A stretch of 64,000 nucleotides of DNA from Betaproteobacteria bacterium (GTDB lineage Bacteria; Pseudomonadota; Gammaproteobacteria; Burkholderiales; Casimicrobiaceae), in NCBI GenBank assembly GCA_016716425.1, contig JADJWJ010000021.1:186001-250000 (forward strand), in the 5' to 3' direction. Both the position numbers and the translations under genes were made by a program. Each line of letters opens with the position of its first letter. Position 1 is the stretch's first letter. The notes under the pieces are model-generated. The model made no database searches and was not told the origin of the DNA. It saw only the letters and a program-made list of their open reading frames with translations. Below, piece by piece: positions 8,315-18,455 of this stretch.

Positions 8315-9307
8315 ATGGACATGAAGATCGACCGTCGTTCGCTTCTGAAGGCCGGCGCCGCGTTCGCGGCGGCGGGCGTCGTCCCCGCGTGGGCGCAGGA
8401 CAAGCCGAAGCTGCGCTTCGCCGCCGTGTTCTCGGACAAGGACATCCGCGCGGACATGATGAAAGTCTTCGCCAAGGAGATCGCGGCCGACTACACGGTC
8501 GAGGCCTTCCTCGGCGGCACGCTGTTCAAGCAGGGCACAGAGCTCGTGGCGCTGCAGCGGGACAACCTCGAGCTCGGCAACGTCGCACCGCAGGACATCT
8601 CCAAGCAGATCCCCGCGTGGTCGATCCTGACGTCGGCGTACCTGTTCCGCGACGCGAATCACCTGAACGCGTTCTTCGCGAGCGACCTCGGCGCGCAGAT
8701 GAAGAAGATGGTCGAGGACCAGGTCAAGGTGAAGATCCTCGGGCCGACGTTCTTCGGCACGCGGCAGGTGGGCCTGAAGCCGAAGAAGAAGATCACCAAG
8801 CCGGAGGACCTCGCCGGGATCAAGCTGCGGATGCCGCCGGGCGACGCGTGGCAGCTGCTCGGCCGGTCGCTGGGCGCCAACCCGACGCCGATGGCCTACG
8901 CGGAGACCTACACCGGCTTGCAGACCGGCGCCATCGACGGGCAGGACAACCCGCTGCCGAACGTGCAGAACATGAAGTTCTACGAGGTGATGTCGCAGAT
9001 CGTGCTGACGTCGCACCTGGTCGGCTTCGACCTGCTGACGGTGAACTTGAAGACGTGGAACGGCATGAACGCGGCCAAGCAGAAGGCCTTCCAGGCCGCG
9101 GCCGACAAGGCGATCGGCTGGAGCACGGCGGAGCACCTGAAGCGCGAGACCGAGCTGGCGGAGGGCTTCAAGAAGCAGGGGCTCGACGTCTACGCGCCGG
9201 ACGTCAACGCGTTTCGCGCGTACGCGCAGAAGGTCTACCTGGCATCCGAGGAAGCGAAGTCGTGGCCGCCGGGGCTGCTCGACAAGATCAACGCGCTGAA
9301 GTCGTAA
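8315..9307 (+). CDS. TRAP transporter substrate-binding protein, DctP family
   Basis: Periplasmic solute-binding subunit of a TRAP carboxylate importer, 330 residues. The N-terminus carries a twin-arginine-like signal (DRRSLLKAG followed by an alanine-rich segment ending AWA). The carboxylate-binding arginine typical of DctP is present in the GIKLRMPPGDAW stretch, followed by the family motif ETYTGLQTGAIDGQDNP. A GGAGG ribosome site lies 6-7 bases before the ATG. The DctQ and DctM genes follow on the same strand, giving a complete three-part transporter. Ligand is unknown; a carboxylate handled by the neighbouring enzymes is likely. Confidence 0.92.
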   Translation: MDMKIDRRSLLKAGAAFAAAGVVPAWAQDKPKLRFAAVFSDKDIRADMMKVFAKEIAADYTVEAFLGGTLFKQGTELVALQRDNLELGNVAPQDISKQIPAWSILTSAYLFRDANHLNAFFASDLGAQMKKMVEDQVKVKILGPTFFGTRQVGLKPKKKITKPEDLAGIKLRMPPGDAWQLLGRSLGANPTPMAYAETYTGLQTGAIDGQDNPLPNVQNMKFYEVMSQIVLTSHLVGFDLLTVNLKTWNGMNAAKQKAFQAAADKAIGWSTAEHLKRETELAEGFKKQGLDVYAPDVNAFRAYAQKVYLASEEAKSWPPGLLDKINALKS

Positions 9308-9430
9308 TCGCTCGACGCGGGCCGCTGCCGGCGGCCCGCGCACTCGCCTGGCCGGGGCGGCCTCCGCGCACTACGGAGGCCGGCCCGGCAAGCCGGTGAC
9401 CGACAGGTCCGGGGAGGACCGGAGAAGCCC

Positions 9431-9949
9431 ATGAATTCGACCATTGCCACCGTTGTCGACTGGATCCGGCGACGGGCGGAGAACATCGTCGCCGCCATGC
9501 TCGGCGTGATGTTCGTTGCCTTCATCATCCAGATCGTGTTCCGCTACTTCTTCAACTTCCCGATCGGCTGGTCGTCGGAGCTGTCGGTCGTCTGCTGGCT
9601 GTACATCGTGCTGCTGGGCTCGGCGTTCTGGCTGAAGGAGAGCGACGAGATACGCTTCGACCTCGTCTCGGGATCGCTGGGGCCGACCGGCCGGCGCGCC
9701 GTGGGCATCCTCGTGGCCGCCGCGGCGGTCGTGCTGTTCGCGATGGCGATGCCCGCGACCGTCAAGTACGTCGCGTTCATGAAGGTCGAGAAGTCGTCTT
9801 ACCTCAACATCCGGATGGACGTCCTGTACTCGGTATACGTCGTGTTCGCCGTCGCGATCATCGTCCGCTACCTGTGGGCGATCTGGACGATCGCGCGGGG
9901 CGCGGACCCGGGTGCCAACGCCGAACTCGCCAAGAGCTCCGGCCTGTGA
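9431..9949 (+). CDS. TRAP transporter small permease, DctQ family
   Basis: A 172-residue protein with four hydrophobic segments, as expected for the small membrane subunit of a TRAP transporter. The motif FRYFFNFPIGWSSELSVVCW is typical of DctQ. A GGAGGACCGGAG ribosome site precedes the ATG. Its stop overlaps the GTG start of the large permease gene by 4 bases (GTGA), so the two membrane subunits are probably made in equal amounts by translational coupling. About 120 bases separate it from the binding-protein gene. Confidence 0.9.
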   Translation: MNSTIATVVDWIRRRAENIVAAMLGVMFVAFIIQIVFRYFFNFPIGWSSELSVVCWLYIVLLGSAFWLKESDEIRFDLVSGSLGPTGRRAVGILVAAAAVVLFAMAMPATVKYVAFMKVEKSSYLNIRMDVLYSVYVVFAVAIIVRYLWAIWTIARGADPGANAELAKSSGL

Positions 9950-11265
9950 ACCTCCTGAGCCCCTTTTCCCTGGCGGTGATCGCCATCGTCGGACTGTCTG
10001 TCCTCGGGCTGCCGGTCGCCTACGCGATGATCGGCGGATCGATCCTCTACCTGTTCCTCGCGGGGCTCGACATGGGCACCGCCGCCGAGCAGTTGCTCAA
10101 CGGCATGTTCACGAGCTACCTGCTGCTCGCGATCCCCTTGTTCGTGCTCGCCGCCGAGTTCATGAACACCGGCAGCATCATGGATCGGCTGCTCAAGTTC
10201 TGCAACGCGCTGGTCGGCCGCTTCCGCGGGGGACTGGCGCAGGTCAACGTGCTGCAGAGCATCATCTTCGCCAGCATGTCGGGCTCGGCGCTCGCCGACG
10301 CCGCCGCGTCCGGCAAGCTGATGCAGTCGCTGATGACGCGCGACGGCAAGTACACGCCGGCCTACGCGGCCGCGCTGACCACCGTGTCGTCGGTGATCGG
10401 CCCGATCCTGCCGCCGTCGATCCCGCTGGTGCTCTACGCGCTGGTGTCCGACGCGTCGGTCGGCTACCTGTTCCTGGCCGGCGTCGTGCCCGGCGTCTTC
10501 ATCGGCGTCGTCCAGATGGCATTGATCGGCTTCACCGCCAAGCGGCGCAATTTCCCGGTGGACGAAAAGGTGCCGCTGCGGGATCTGCCGCGGATCACCT
10601 GGGAGGCGCTACCGGCGCTGCTGATGCCGGTGATCCTGCTGGGCTGCCTGTACAGCGGCATCACGACGCCGACGGAGGCCGCCGCGGTCGCCGCGCTGTA
10701 CGCGCTGCTGATCTCGGTGTTCCTGTACCGGAACGTGAGCCTGGCGGACGTCTACCGCTCGCTCGTCACCAGCAGCCGCATCACCGTGTCGATCGGCATG
10801 CTGATCGCCGGCGCGATCGTGTTCAACTACGTGATCACCGCGGAGAACATCCCGAAGTCGCTGTCGGTATTCCTGAAGGCGCACGAGATGTCGCCGATCC
10901 TGTTCCTCGTGTTCGTCAACATCCTGTTGCTGGTGCTCGGCTGCTTCCTCGAGGGCACGACGATCATCCTCGTGATCCTGCCGGTGCTGCTGCCGACCGC
11001 CGTCGCGCTGGGCGTGGATCCCGTGCACTTCGGCATTCTGTGCGTCACCAACATCATGTTCGGGCTGGTGACCCCACCCTACGGCCTGCTGCTGTTCATG
11101 ATGGTCAAGATCGCCGACGTGCCGCTGCGCGACATCGTGCGCGAGGAGATCCCGTTCCTGGTCGTCATGCTCGCCGCGCTGCTGCTGATCACGTTCGTGC
11201 CGGACATCGTGCTGTGGCTGCCGCGGCTGCTGGGGTACAAGGGACTCGCCGGCGCCGCGCTGTAG
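9946..11265 (+). CDS. TRAP transporter large permease, DctM family
   Basis: A 439-residue multi-span membrane protein that forms the transport channel of the TRAP system. Family features include the glycine-rich start (GLPVAYAMIGG), the MSGSALADAAASG segment and the late TPPYGLLLFM segment. The GTG at 9946 overlaps the stop of the small permease gene in a GTGA arrangement and gives the normal DctM length, so it was preferred to an upstream extension within dctQ. The next gene (type I dehydroquinase) starts 55 bases after the stop. Confidence 0.92.
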   Translation: MNLLSPFSLAVIAIVGLSVLGLPVAYAMIGGSILYLFLAGLDMGTAAEQLLNGMFTSYLLLAIPLFVLAAEFMNTGSIMDRLLKFCNALVGRFRGGLAQVNVLQSIIFASMSGSALADAAASGKLMQSLMTRDGKYTPAYAAALTTVSSVIGPILPPSIPLVLYALVSDASVGYLFLAGVVPGVFIGVVQMALIGFTAKRRNFPVDEKVPLRDLPRITWEALPALLMPVILLGCLYSGITTPTEAAAVAALYALLISVFLYRNVSLADVYRSLVTSSRITVSIGMLIAGAIVFNYVITAENIPKSLSVFLKAHEMSPILFLVFVNILLLVLGCFLEGTTIILVILPVLLPTAVALGVDPVHFGILCVTNIMFGLVTPPYGLLLFMMVKIADVPLRDIVREEIPFLVVMLAALLLITFVPDIVLWLPRLLGYKGLAGAAL

Positions 11266-11320
11266 AATCCATGCGACGGCACGCGGCAGGGACCCGCGCG
11301 CCGGCACCCGGAGCATCGCC

Positions 11321-12100
11321 ATGAAGAGGGACAAGGTCATCACCGTTCGCGGCCGCACGCTGGGCGGGGACACGCCGGTGATCTGCGCGCCGCTCGTCGG
11401 CCGCACGCGCGAGCGCGTGCTCGCCGAGGCGGCGAACGTCGTCGCGAAGAAGCCCGATGTCATCGAGTGGCGCGTCGACTTCTTCGAGGCGATCGGCGAC
11501 ACGGCGGCCGTGGTGGACACGCTCGCTGCGCTGCGCGCGGCGGTAGGTGACGCGCCGATCATCTTCACGCGCCGCTCGACGAAGGAGGGCGGCACGCCGA
11601 TCCCGCTCGACGACGGGGGCGTGGTCGCGCTGTACGACGCGGTCGGCGCGACCGGCCACGCCGACTTCCTCGACTTCGAGATGGGCAACGACCCCGAGCA
11701 CGTGCGGCGCGTCGTGGAAACGGCGCACGCGCAGCGCTCGCGGGTGATCCTGTCCTACCACAACTTCGGCTACACGCCGGGCGTGGACTTCCTGGTCCAG
11801 CGATTCCTCGAGGCGGAGCGGCTGGGCGCCGACGTCGCGAAAGTCGCCGTGATGCCGCGCGACCGCGCCGACGTGCTGGCGCTGCTCACGGCGACCGCCA
11901 CCGCGCACGCCAAGGCCGGCGTCCCGCTGATCAGCATGTCGATGGGGCCGCTGGGCGCCGTGACGCGCATGGTCGGCGGCCTGTTCGGGTCGTCGCTGTC
12001 GTTCGCGGTGGGCGAGGGCAGCTCGGCGCCGGGCCAGATGCCGATCGCCGACCTGCGCACCGTCTACGACGTCATCGGCCGCGCGCGCGGCGGCGGTTGA
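11321..12100 (+). CDS. aroD: Type I 3-dehydroquinate dehydratase
   Basis: A 259-residue class I dehydroquinase, which forms a Schiff base with 3-dehydroquinate and dehydrates it to 3-dehydroshikimate. Active-site residues are all visible: E49-W50-R51, H147 in SYHNFG, K174 in DVAKVAVMP, and Q239 in SSAPGQMP. Most Betaproteobacteria use the unrelated type II enzyme for aromatic biosynthesis, so a type I copy placed after a TRAP transporter suggests a catabolic role, as in quinate/shikimate use. A TAGAAT box overlapping the end of the upstream dctM gene may give it an extra promoter. Its 3' end overlaps the convergent small membrane gene by 29 bases. Confidence 0.9.
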   Translation: MKRDKVITVRGRTLGGDTPVICAPLVGRTRERVLAEAANVVAKKPDVIEWRVDFFEAIGDTAAVVDTLAALRAAVGDAPIIFTRRSTKEGGTPIPLDDGGVVALYDAVGATGHADFLDFEMGNDPEHVRRVVETAHAQRSRVILSYHNFGYTPGVDFLVQRFLEAERLGADVAKVAVMPRDRADVLALLTATATAHAKAGVPLISMSMGPLGAVTRMVGGLFGSSLSFAVGEGSSAPGQMPIADLRTVYDVIGRARGGG

Positions 12101-12419
12101 CCGGGGTCGCGGTCAGCGGCCGAGCGCCCCACGCACGTCGAGGGGAGATGGCGCCGACACCGGCGTGACGTCGGTCGGCGCGGAGGCGCAGCGCGGCGGC
12201 CGTCTTGCGGCGGCCGATTTCGGCCAGGATGCCGCCCCCGGCAACGAGTGCCAGCGCGGGCACCGGCGGCAGTTCGCCGGAGAGGAATTGCACGATCCCG
12301 GTCACGGCCGCGACGGCGCCGACGAGGGCCAGACGCAACCAGATGCCGAGCGCGACGTACGCGCGGCCTTCGGACGTTCGCAGGTCGAAACCGGGATAGC
12401 GATTCGTCGGGTTTTCCAT
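12072..12419 (-). CDS. Small hypothetical membrane protein
   Basis: A 115-residue protein with no recognised family. It has two hydrophobic segments near residues 22-45 and 52-70 (ALGIWLRLALVGAVAAVTGI and then PALALVAGGGILAEI), followed by a basic tail rich in arginine and alanine. The ATG at 12419 is supported by a strong AAGGAGA ribosome site; a longer reading to 12500 has no such site. It is convergent with and slightly overlaps the dehydroquinase gene. The tail after about residue 90 is low complexity, so the 3' part may be poorly conserved. Confidence 0.6.
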   Translation of the reverse strand: MENPTNRYPGFDLRTSEGRAYVALGIWLRLALVGAVAAVTGIVQFLSGELPPVPALALVAGGGILAEIGRRKTAAALRLRADRRHAGVGAISPRRAWGARPLTATPVNRRRARGR

Positions 12420-12691
12420 GCGGTCTCCTTTCGGTTGAATGCGCCGCCGTCCCGCGGCCGGGCACCCGACTCGGGGCGCGGCAGCCATGGTGCGGCGCAC
12501 AAATCCAATATCCGTGCGGATCCCGGCCCGGTCAAATCGATAATTCCGATCAACGCCATCGGGTATTCGGATGACACGCGCCGTGTTGCGGCATGGTGCG
12601 GAAACGGGCGCGTGGCGCCCCGGTCGCGCTCCGTTGCGCGGGGCAGGTGCACGCCTTGCCGCGCACGTCCCGCTTTGGCACAGTCGGATGC

Positions 12692-13229
12692 ATGCGCCGG
12701 CGATCGCTTCCGCTGTCCGATGTCTACCGGCACCTCGAACCGGGACCGGTCGTGCTGCTGACGACCGCGCGCGCCGGCCGCGCGAACGTGATGGCGATGT
12801 CGTGGCACACGATGCTCGAGTTCGAGCCGCCGCTCGTGGGCTGCGTGGTGAGCAACCGCAACCACTCGTACGCGGCGCTCGTCGCGACGAAGGAGTGCGT
12901 GATCGCGATCCCGACCGCCGGCATCGCGCGCCAGGCGATCGCCTGCGGCAACGTCAGCGGGCGCCGCGGCGACAAGTTCGCGGCCGTCGGATTGACGCCG
13001 ATGCCGGCGACGCGCGTGCGCGCGCCGCTCGTCGCCGAGTGCTACGCCAACTTCGAGTGCCGCGTGGTCGACACGCGGATGGTGCGCAAGTACTGCTTCT
13101 TCGTCGTCGAGGTCGTGCAGGCGTGGATCGATCCGCGGGTGGCCGACCCGCGCACGATCCACCACCGAGGGCCGCGGCATGTTCATGTTCGCGGGCGAGC
13201 GGCGGCGGCTGCCGTCGAAGGCGAAGTGA
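12692..13229 (+). pseudogene. Flavin reductase-like FMN-binding protein, frameshifted near its 3' end
   Basis: The first 155 or so residues match the flavin reductase/FMN-binding split-barrel family: VVLLTTARAGRANVMAMSWH, then VGCVVSNRNHSY, and YCFFVVEVVQAW. The family's usual ending, around DPRTIHHRGRGMFM and AGERRRLP, is split between two frames. One extra G at 13169-13171 moves the reading frame; removing it gives the expected ending with a stop at 13227-13229. Without correction the protein runs on in an arginine- and alanine-rich frame to 13312. Given several similar one-base shifts in this window, a sequence error is more likely than decay. No strong ribosome site precedes the ATG at 12692. 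Confidence 0.75.
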
Positions 13230-13394
13230 CCGTCACGCCCGGGCACGCGGCGGCGTTGCCCGCGCATCCGCCGCCGCCCTCGTGGCCATCCTGTCGGCGA
13301 ACCGGGCGATAATGACATCTGCAGTCGGCCACGCACGGCAGACCGGGCGCGCGGTGATCGATTCGCGGCAACCAGGGCCCGAGGAGGATCCACG

Positions 13395-16300
13395 ATGAAA
13401 GGCAACACGGTCGAGCAGGACCGCCGCGTCGAGCGGCTGGCCGAACTCGCGTCGCTCGTGCAGCAGAAGGTGGCGCCGGCGGAGCGCGCCACGCTCGAGG
13501 CGTTCCTGCGCGCCTACTACGGGCAGGTCGACCCGGACGATCTCGCCGACCGGCAGCTGCCCGACCTCTACGGCGCCGTCCTGTCGCACTGGGGCTTCGC
13601 ACGCAAGCGGGCGCCGGGGCAGGCGCGCGTGCGCGCGTTCAACCCGACGATCGAGGAACACGGCTGGCAGTCGACGCACACGATCATCGAAATAGTCAAC
13701 GACGACATGCCGTTCCTCGTCGACTCGGTGACGATGGAGGTGAACCGGCACGGACTGACGCTGCATCTCATCATCCACCCGATCATCGACGTCGTGCGCG
13801 CGACCGACGGCGCACTGACCGGGGTCGTTGCGGAAGGCGCTGCGAGCGCTCTGCGCGAGTCGTTCATCCACGTCGAGGTCGACCGGGTGACGGGAGCGGC
13901 GACGCTGGAGACGCTGGCAGCGGACATCGCGCGCGTGCTCGCCGACGTGCGCGCCGCCGTCGGCGACTGGAAGGCGATGCAGCAGGAGGCGCTCGCCCTC
14001 GTGGCGGAGCTCGAGCGCCGCCCGCCCACGATTCCCGAGGGCGAGGTCGAGGAGGGCCGCGCGTTCCTGGGCTGGCTCGCGCAGAACCACTTCACGTTCC
14101 TGGGCTACCGGCGGCACGACCTCGTCACGGTCGACGGGCACGACGCGCTGAAGATCGTGCCGGAGTCGAGCCTCGGCATCCTGCGCGAGAAGCCCGGTCG
14201 TGACCACGCGACGAGCTTCGCGGCGCTGCCGCCCGAGATCCGCGCGTACGCGCGCCGGCCCGAGCTCCTCGTCATCACCAAGTCGACGTCGCGCTCGACC
14301 GTGCACCGGCCGGGCTACCTCGACTACGTCGCGGTCAAGCGGTTCGACGCGGCGGGCAACGTCGACGGCGAGGACCGCTTCCTCGGTCTATTCACGTCCT
14401 CCGCGTACAGCGCGAACCCGGCCGAGATCCCGCTGCTGCGCCGGAAGGTCGCGAACGTCGTCGCGCGCGCGGGTCTGGCCGAGGGCAGCCACGCCGGCAA
14501 GGCGCTGTCCAACATCCTCGCGACCTATCCGCGCGACGAGCTGTTCCAGACCGGCGAGGACGACCTCCTGCGCACGGCGATGGGCATCCTGCATCTGTAC
14601 GACCGGCAGCGCTTGCGCCTGTTCGTCCGCCGCGACCCGTTCGAGCGCTTCGTGTCGTGCCTCATCTTCGCGCCGCGCGAGCACTTCTCGACGGAGCTGC
14701 GGCAGAAGTGGCAGGCGATCCTGATCGCCGCGTTCAACGGCACCGGGTCCGAGTTCAACGTGAGCCTGTCGGAGTCGGTCCTCGCGCGCATTCACATCAC
14801 CGTGCGCACGACGCCGGGAGCGATTCCCGACGCCGACGTGCGCGACGTCGAGGCGCGGCTCGTCCACGCGACGCGCCGCTGGACCGAGGACCTGAAGGCG
14901 GCGCTGGTGGAGGCGCAAGGCGAGGCGCGCGGCCTCGAGCTGCACCGCCGGTTCGCTCACGCATTCCCGGCCGGCTATCGCGAGGAGTTCCCGGCGCGCG
15001 ACGCCGTGCCCGACATCGAGCTGATGGCGAAGCTGACGGAAGCCGAGCCGCTCGCGCTCTCGCTGTACCGGCCGCTGGAGGCGGCGCCGGGGACGCTGCG
15101 CTTCCAGCTCATCCATCTCGGCCGCCCCGTCACGCTGTCGGACAGCCTGCCGATGCTCGAGCACATGGGCCTGTCCGTGCTCGACGAGCACCCGCACCGG
15201 ATCGTGCCGCAGGGTGCGCCGCCGATCGCGATGCACGACTTCGGCCTCCAGTCGGCGCTGCCCGGCGTCGACCTGGAGGTCGACACGCTGCACGCGGTGT
15301 TCGAGGACGCGTTCGGCCGCATCTTCCGCGGCGAGGTCGAGAACGACGACTTCAACCGGCTGGTCGTGGCGGCGCGCATGTCCGCGGAGGAAATCGTCGT
15401 GCTGCGTGCGTACGCGAAGTACATGCGCCAGACCGGCTTTCCGCTGTCGCAGTCCTTCGTCGAAGGCACGCTGTCGGCGCATCCGGACGTCGCGCGACTG
15501 CTGATCGAGCTGTTCCGCGCCCGCTTCGATCCGGAGGGCGGCGACGGCGCGGGCGCGCGCGCGGCCGAGCGCGAGCGCGCTATCCAGGCGGCGCTCGAAT
15601 CCGTCGAGAACCTGTCCGAGGACCGCGTGCTGCGGCAGTTGCTCGCGCTGATCAACGCCACGACGCGCACCAATTTCTGGCGGCGCGACGCGGCGGGCCG
15701 GCGGCGCACCTTCCTTTCGTTCAAGTTCGACCCGGCGAAGGTTCCGGGGCTGCCGGAACCGAAGCCGGCGTTCGAGATCTTCGTCTACGCGACCCGGTTC
15801 GAGGGCATCCACCTGCGTGGCGGGCCGGTCGCGCGCGGCGGGCTGCGCTGGTCCGACCGTGCGGAGGACTTCCGCACCGAGGTGCTCGGCCTCATGAAGG
15901 CGCAGATGGTGAAGAACACCGTGATCGTGCCGGTCGGCTCGAAGGGCGGCTTCGTGCTGAAGCGTGCGCCGGCACCGAGCGACCGCGATGCCTACCTGAA
16001 GGAGGGCATCGCCTGCTACCAGGACTACCTGCGCGGCCTGCTCGACCTCACCGACAACCGCGCCGGTGGCCGCGTGGTCCCGCCGCTCGCGGTCAAGCGG
16101 CACGACGCCGACGACCCCTATCTGGTGGTCGCGGCCGACAAGGGCACGGCGTCGTTCTCCGACTATGCGAATGCGGTCAGCAAGGAATACGGCTTCTGGC
16201 TCGGCGACGCGTTCGCCTCCGGCGGGTCGGCCGGCTACGACCACAAGGCGATGGGCATCACTGCGCGCGGCGCGTGGGAGGCGGTCAAGCGGCACTTCCG

Positions 16301-18226
16301 CGAGATGGGCGTCGATACCCAGACGACCGACTTCACCGTCGTCGGCATCGGCGACATGTCCGGCGACGTGTTCGGCAACGGCATGCTGCCTCGCCGCACA
16401 TCCGGCTGGTCGCCGCGTTCGACCACCGGCACATCTTCCTCGATCCGGATCCGGACGCGGCGGCGAGCCTCGCGGAGCGCGAGCGGCTGTTCCGCCTGCC
16501 GCGCTCGTCGTGGGCCGACTACGACCCGCGGCGCCTGTCGAAGGGCGGCGGCGTGCACGCGCGGAGTGCCAAGTCGATCACGATCACGCCGGAGGTCAAG
16601 GCCGCGCTCGGCATCGCCGCCGTGGCGCTGACGCCCACCGAGCTCGTCAACGCGATCCTCAAGGCGCCGGTGGACCTCGTCTACAACGGCGGCATCGGCA
16701 CCTACGTGAAGGCGGCGTCCGAGTCGCACGCCGACGTCGGCGACCGCGCCAACGACGCGCTGCGCGTCGACGGCCGCGAGCTCCGGTGCAAGGTGTTCGC
16801 CGAGGGCGGCAACCTCGGGTGCACGCAGCGCGGCCGGATCGAGTACGCGCTCAGGGGCGGGCGCATCAACACCGACGCGATCGACAACTCCGCGGGGCGT
16901 GGACACCTCCGACCACGAGGTCAACATCAAGATCCTGCTCGGACTGGCCGTCGACGACGGCGAGCTCACGGAAAAGCAGCGCAACACGCTGCTGGCGAGC
17001 ATGACCGGCGACGTGGCGACGCTGGTGCTGCGCGACAACTACTTCCAGACGCAGGTGCTGTCGGTGACCGGGCGCATCGCGCCCACGCTGCTCGACGCGC
17101 AGGCGCGGTTCATGCACTTCCTCGAGCGGAATGGCCGGCTCAATCGCGCCATCGAGTTCCTGCCGTCCGACGACGAGATCGCCGTGCGCCGCAAGCACGG
17201 GCGCGGGCTGACCAGCCCCGAGGCCGCCGTGCTGCTCGCCTACTGCAAGCTGTGGCTGGCCGACGAGCTCGTCGCCTCGCCGTTGCCCGACGACCCGTGG
17301 GTCGCCACGGTGCTCACGCGCTACTTCCCGGCCGCGCTGCGGGACGCGTACGCCGCCTACATGGCGCGCCACCCGCTCCGGCGCGAGATCATCGCCACGC
17401 ACGTGCTGAACAGCATGGTCAACCGCGTCGGCAGCACGTTCGTGCACCGGCTGACCGAGACCACCGGCGCGCGCCCGCACGAGGTCGTGCGCGCGTACCT
17501 GCTGGCGCGCGAGGTGTTCGGCCTCGTGCCGATGTGGAAGGCGATCGAGGCGCTCGACAACGAGGTCGACGACGCCGTGCAGTCGGCGATGCTCGTCGAC
17601 ACCAGCGGCCAGCTCGAGCGGGGCACGGTCTGGTTCCTGCGCTCGCGGCGCCTGGCCGACGACATGGCGGCGACCATCGCGCATTTCCGCCCGCTCGTCG
17701 AGTCGCTGTCGGCGCAGCTGCCGAAGCTGCTCGCCGCCACCGAGCGCGCGCGCGTCGACGCCGAGGTGGCGACGCTCGCCGCCGCCGGCGTCCCGCGCGA
17801 GCTGGCCGAGCGGGTCGTCACGTTCGGTACGCTGCACGCGGCGCTCGACATCGCCGAGGTCGCGGCGACGGCGAAGAAGCCGGTCGAGCCGGTGGCCGCC
17901 GTGTACTTCGCCGTGGCGGACCGCCTGGGGCTCGCGTGGCTGCGCGAAAAGGTCGCCGCGCTGCCCGGCGACGCGCACTGGGACCGGCTCGCGCGCGGGG
18001 CGATGCAGGACGACCTCTCCGCGCTGTCGCGCAGCGGTGACGGCCGATGTCGTCGGCAGCGGCGGCGATGCGACCGCTGCCGCCCGGCTGGTGGACGCGT
18101 GGCAGGACCGCAACCGGCGAGGAGCTGGAACGAGCCGCGCACCTGCTCGCGGAACTGCGGGCGGCGCCGACGCACGATGCGGCAATGTTGTCCGTGGCGC
18201 TGCGCGAATTGCGCAGTCTTGCTTAG
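13395..18226 (+). pseudogene. NAD-dependent glutamate dehydrogenase, large (GDH2/GdhB) type, with four frameshifts
   Basis: Read across four one-base shifts, this is a single 1,610-codon gene, the normal size of the 180-kDa NAD-specific glutamate dehydrogenase that converts glutamate to 2-oxoglutarate and ammonia. The catalytic region is clear at about residues 820-1000 (GGLRWSDRAEDFRTEVLGLM, VPVGSKGGFVLK, VVGIGDMSGDVFGNGML), followed by VYNGGIGTYVK and KVFAEGGNLGCTQ. Shift points are near 16386 (one base missing), 16893 (extra C), 18033 (extra G) and 18120 (one extra base), giving frames 1, 3, 1, 2, 3 in order. The last frame ends at a TAG at 18224-18226 after RELRSLA. An AGGAGG ribosome site precedes the ATG. 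Because the last part shares a frame with the DUF11 gene downstream, an uncorrected reading wrongly fuses the two. Confidence 0.85.
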
Positions 18227-18313
18227 TACAACAGGTGCGCCGACTGTCGCCAGCATGACCTTTGGCTCCTGCCGAGACCGAGTCTGTCCTCGTGTTGTGC
18301 GTTACAACCAGTC

Positions 18314-18329
18314 AGGCACGCGAATTGCA
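18314..18329 (+). promoter_or_regulatory. Predicted sigma-54 promoter of the DUF11 gene
   Basis: AGGCACGCGAATTGCA has the GG (18315-18316) and GC (18327-18328) doublets exactly 10 bases apart and matches the -24/-12 consensus at nearly every position. It lies about 125 bases before the start of the giant DUF11 gene, on the same strand. Sigma-54 control is known for many exosortase-target (PEP-CTERM) proteins, which fits the sorting-like tail of that gene. An enhancer-binding protein site was not identified. Confidence 0.65.
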
Positions 18330-18455
18330 CTCCATGCCGCCGTAAGGCGTCGCCGGAGCCCGCGATCCCGGGTCAGCGACCATGTGAACGGGGAGGACGC
18401 GTCGGCCGGGCGCACGTGCCTGGCGGTGTCCGCGGTTCCAACAAGAAAGGCATTC

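Noticed and set aside
12676..12693. Sigma-54-like sequence before the flavin reductase gene
   Set aside because: TTGGCACAGTCGGATGCA resembles the consensus, but the GG to GC spacing is 11 bases, not 10.
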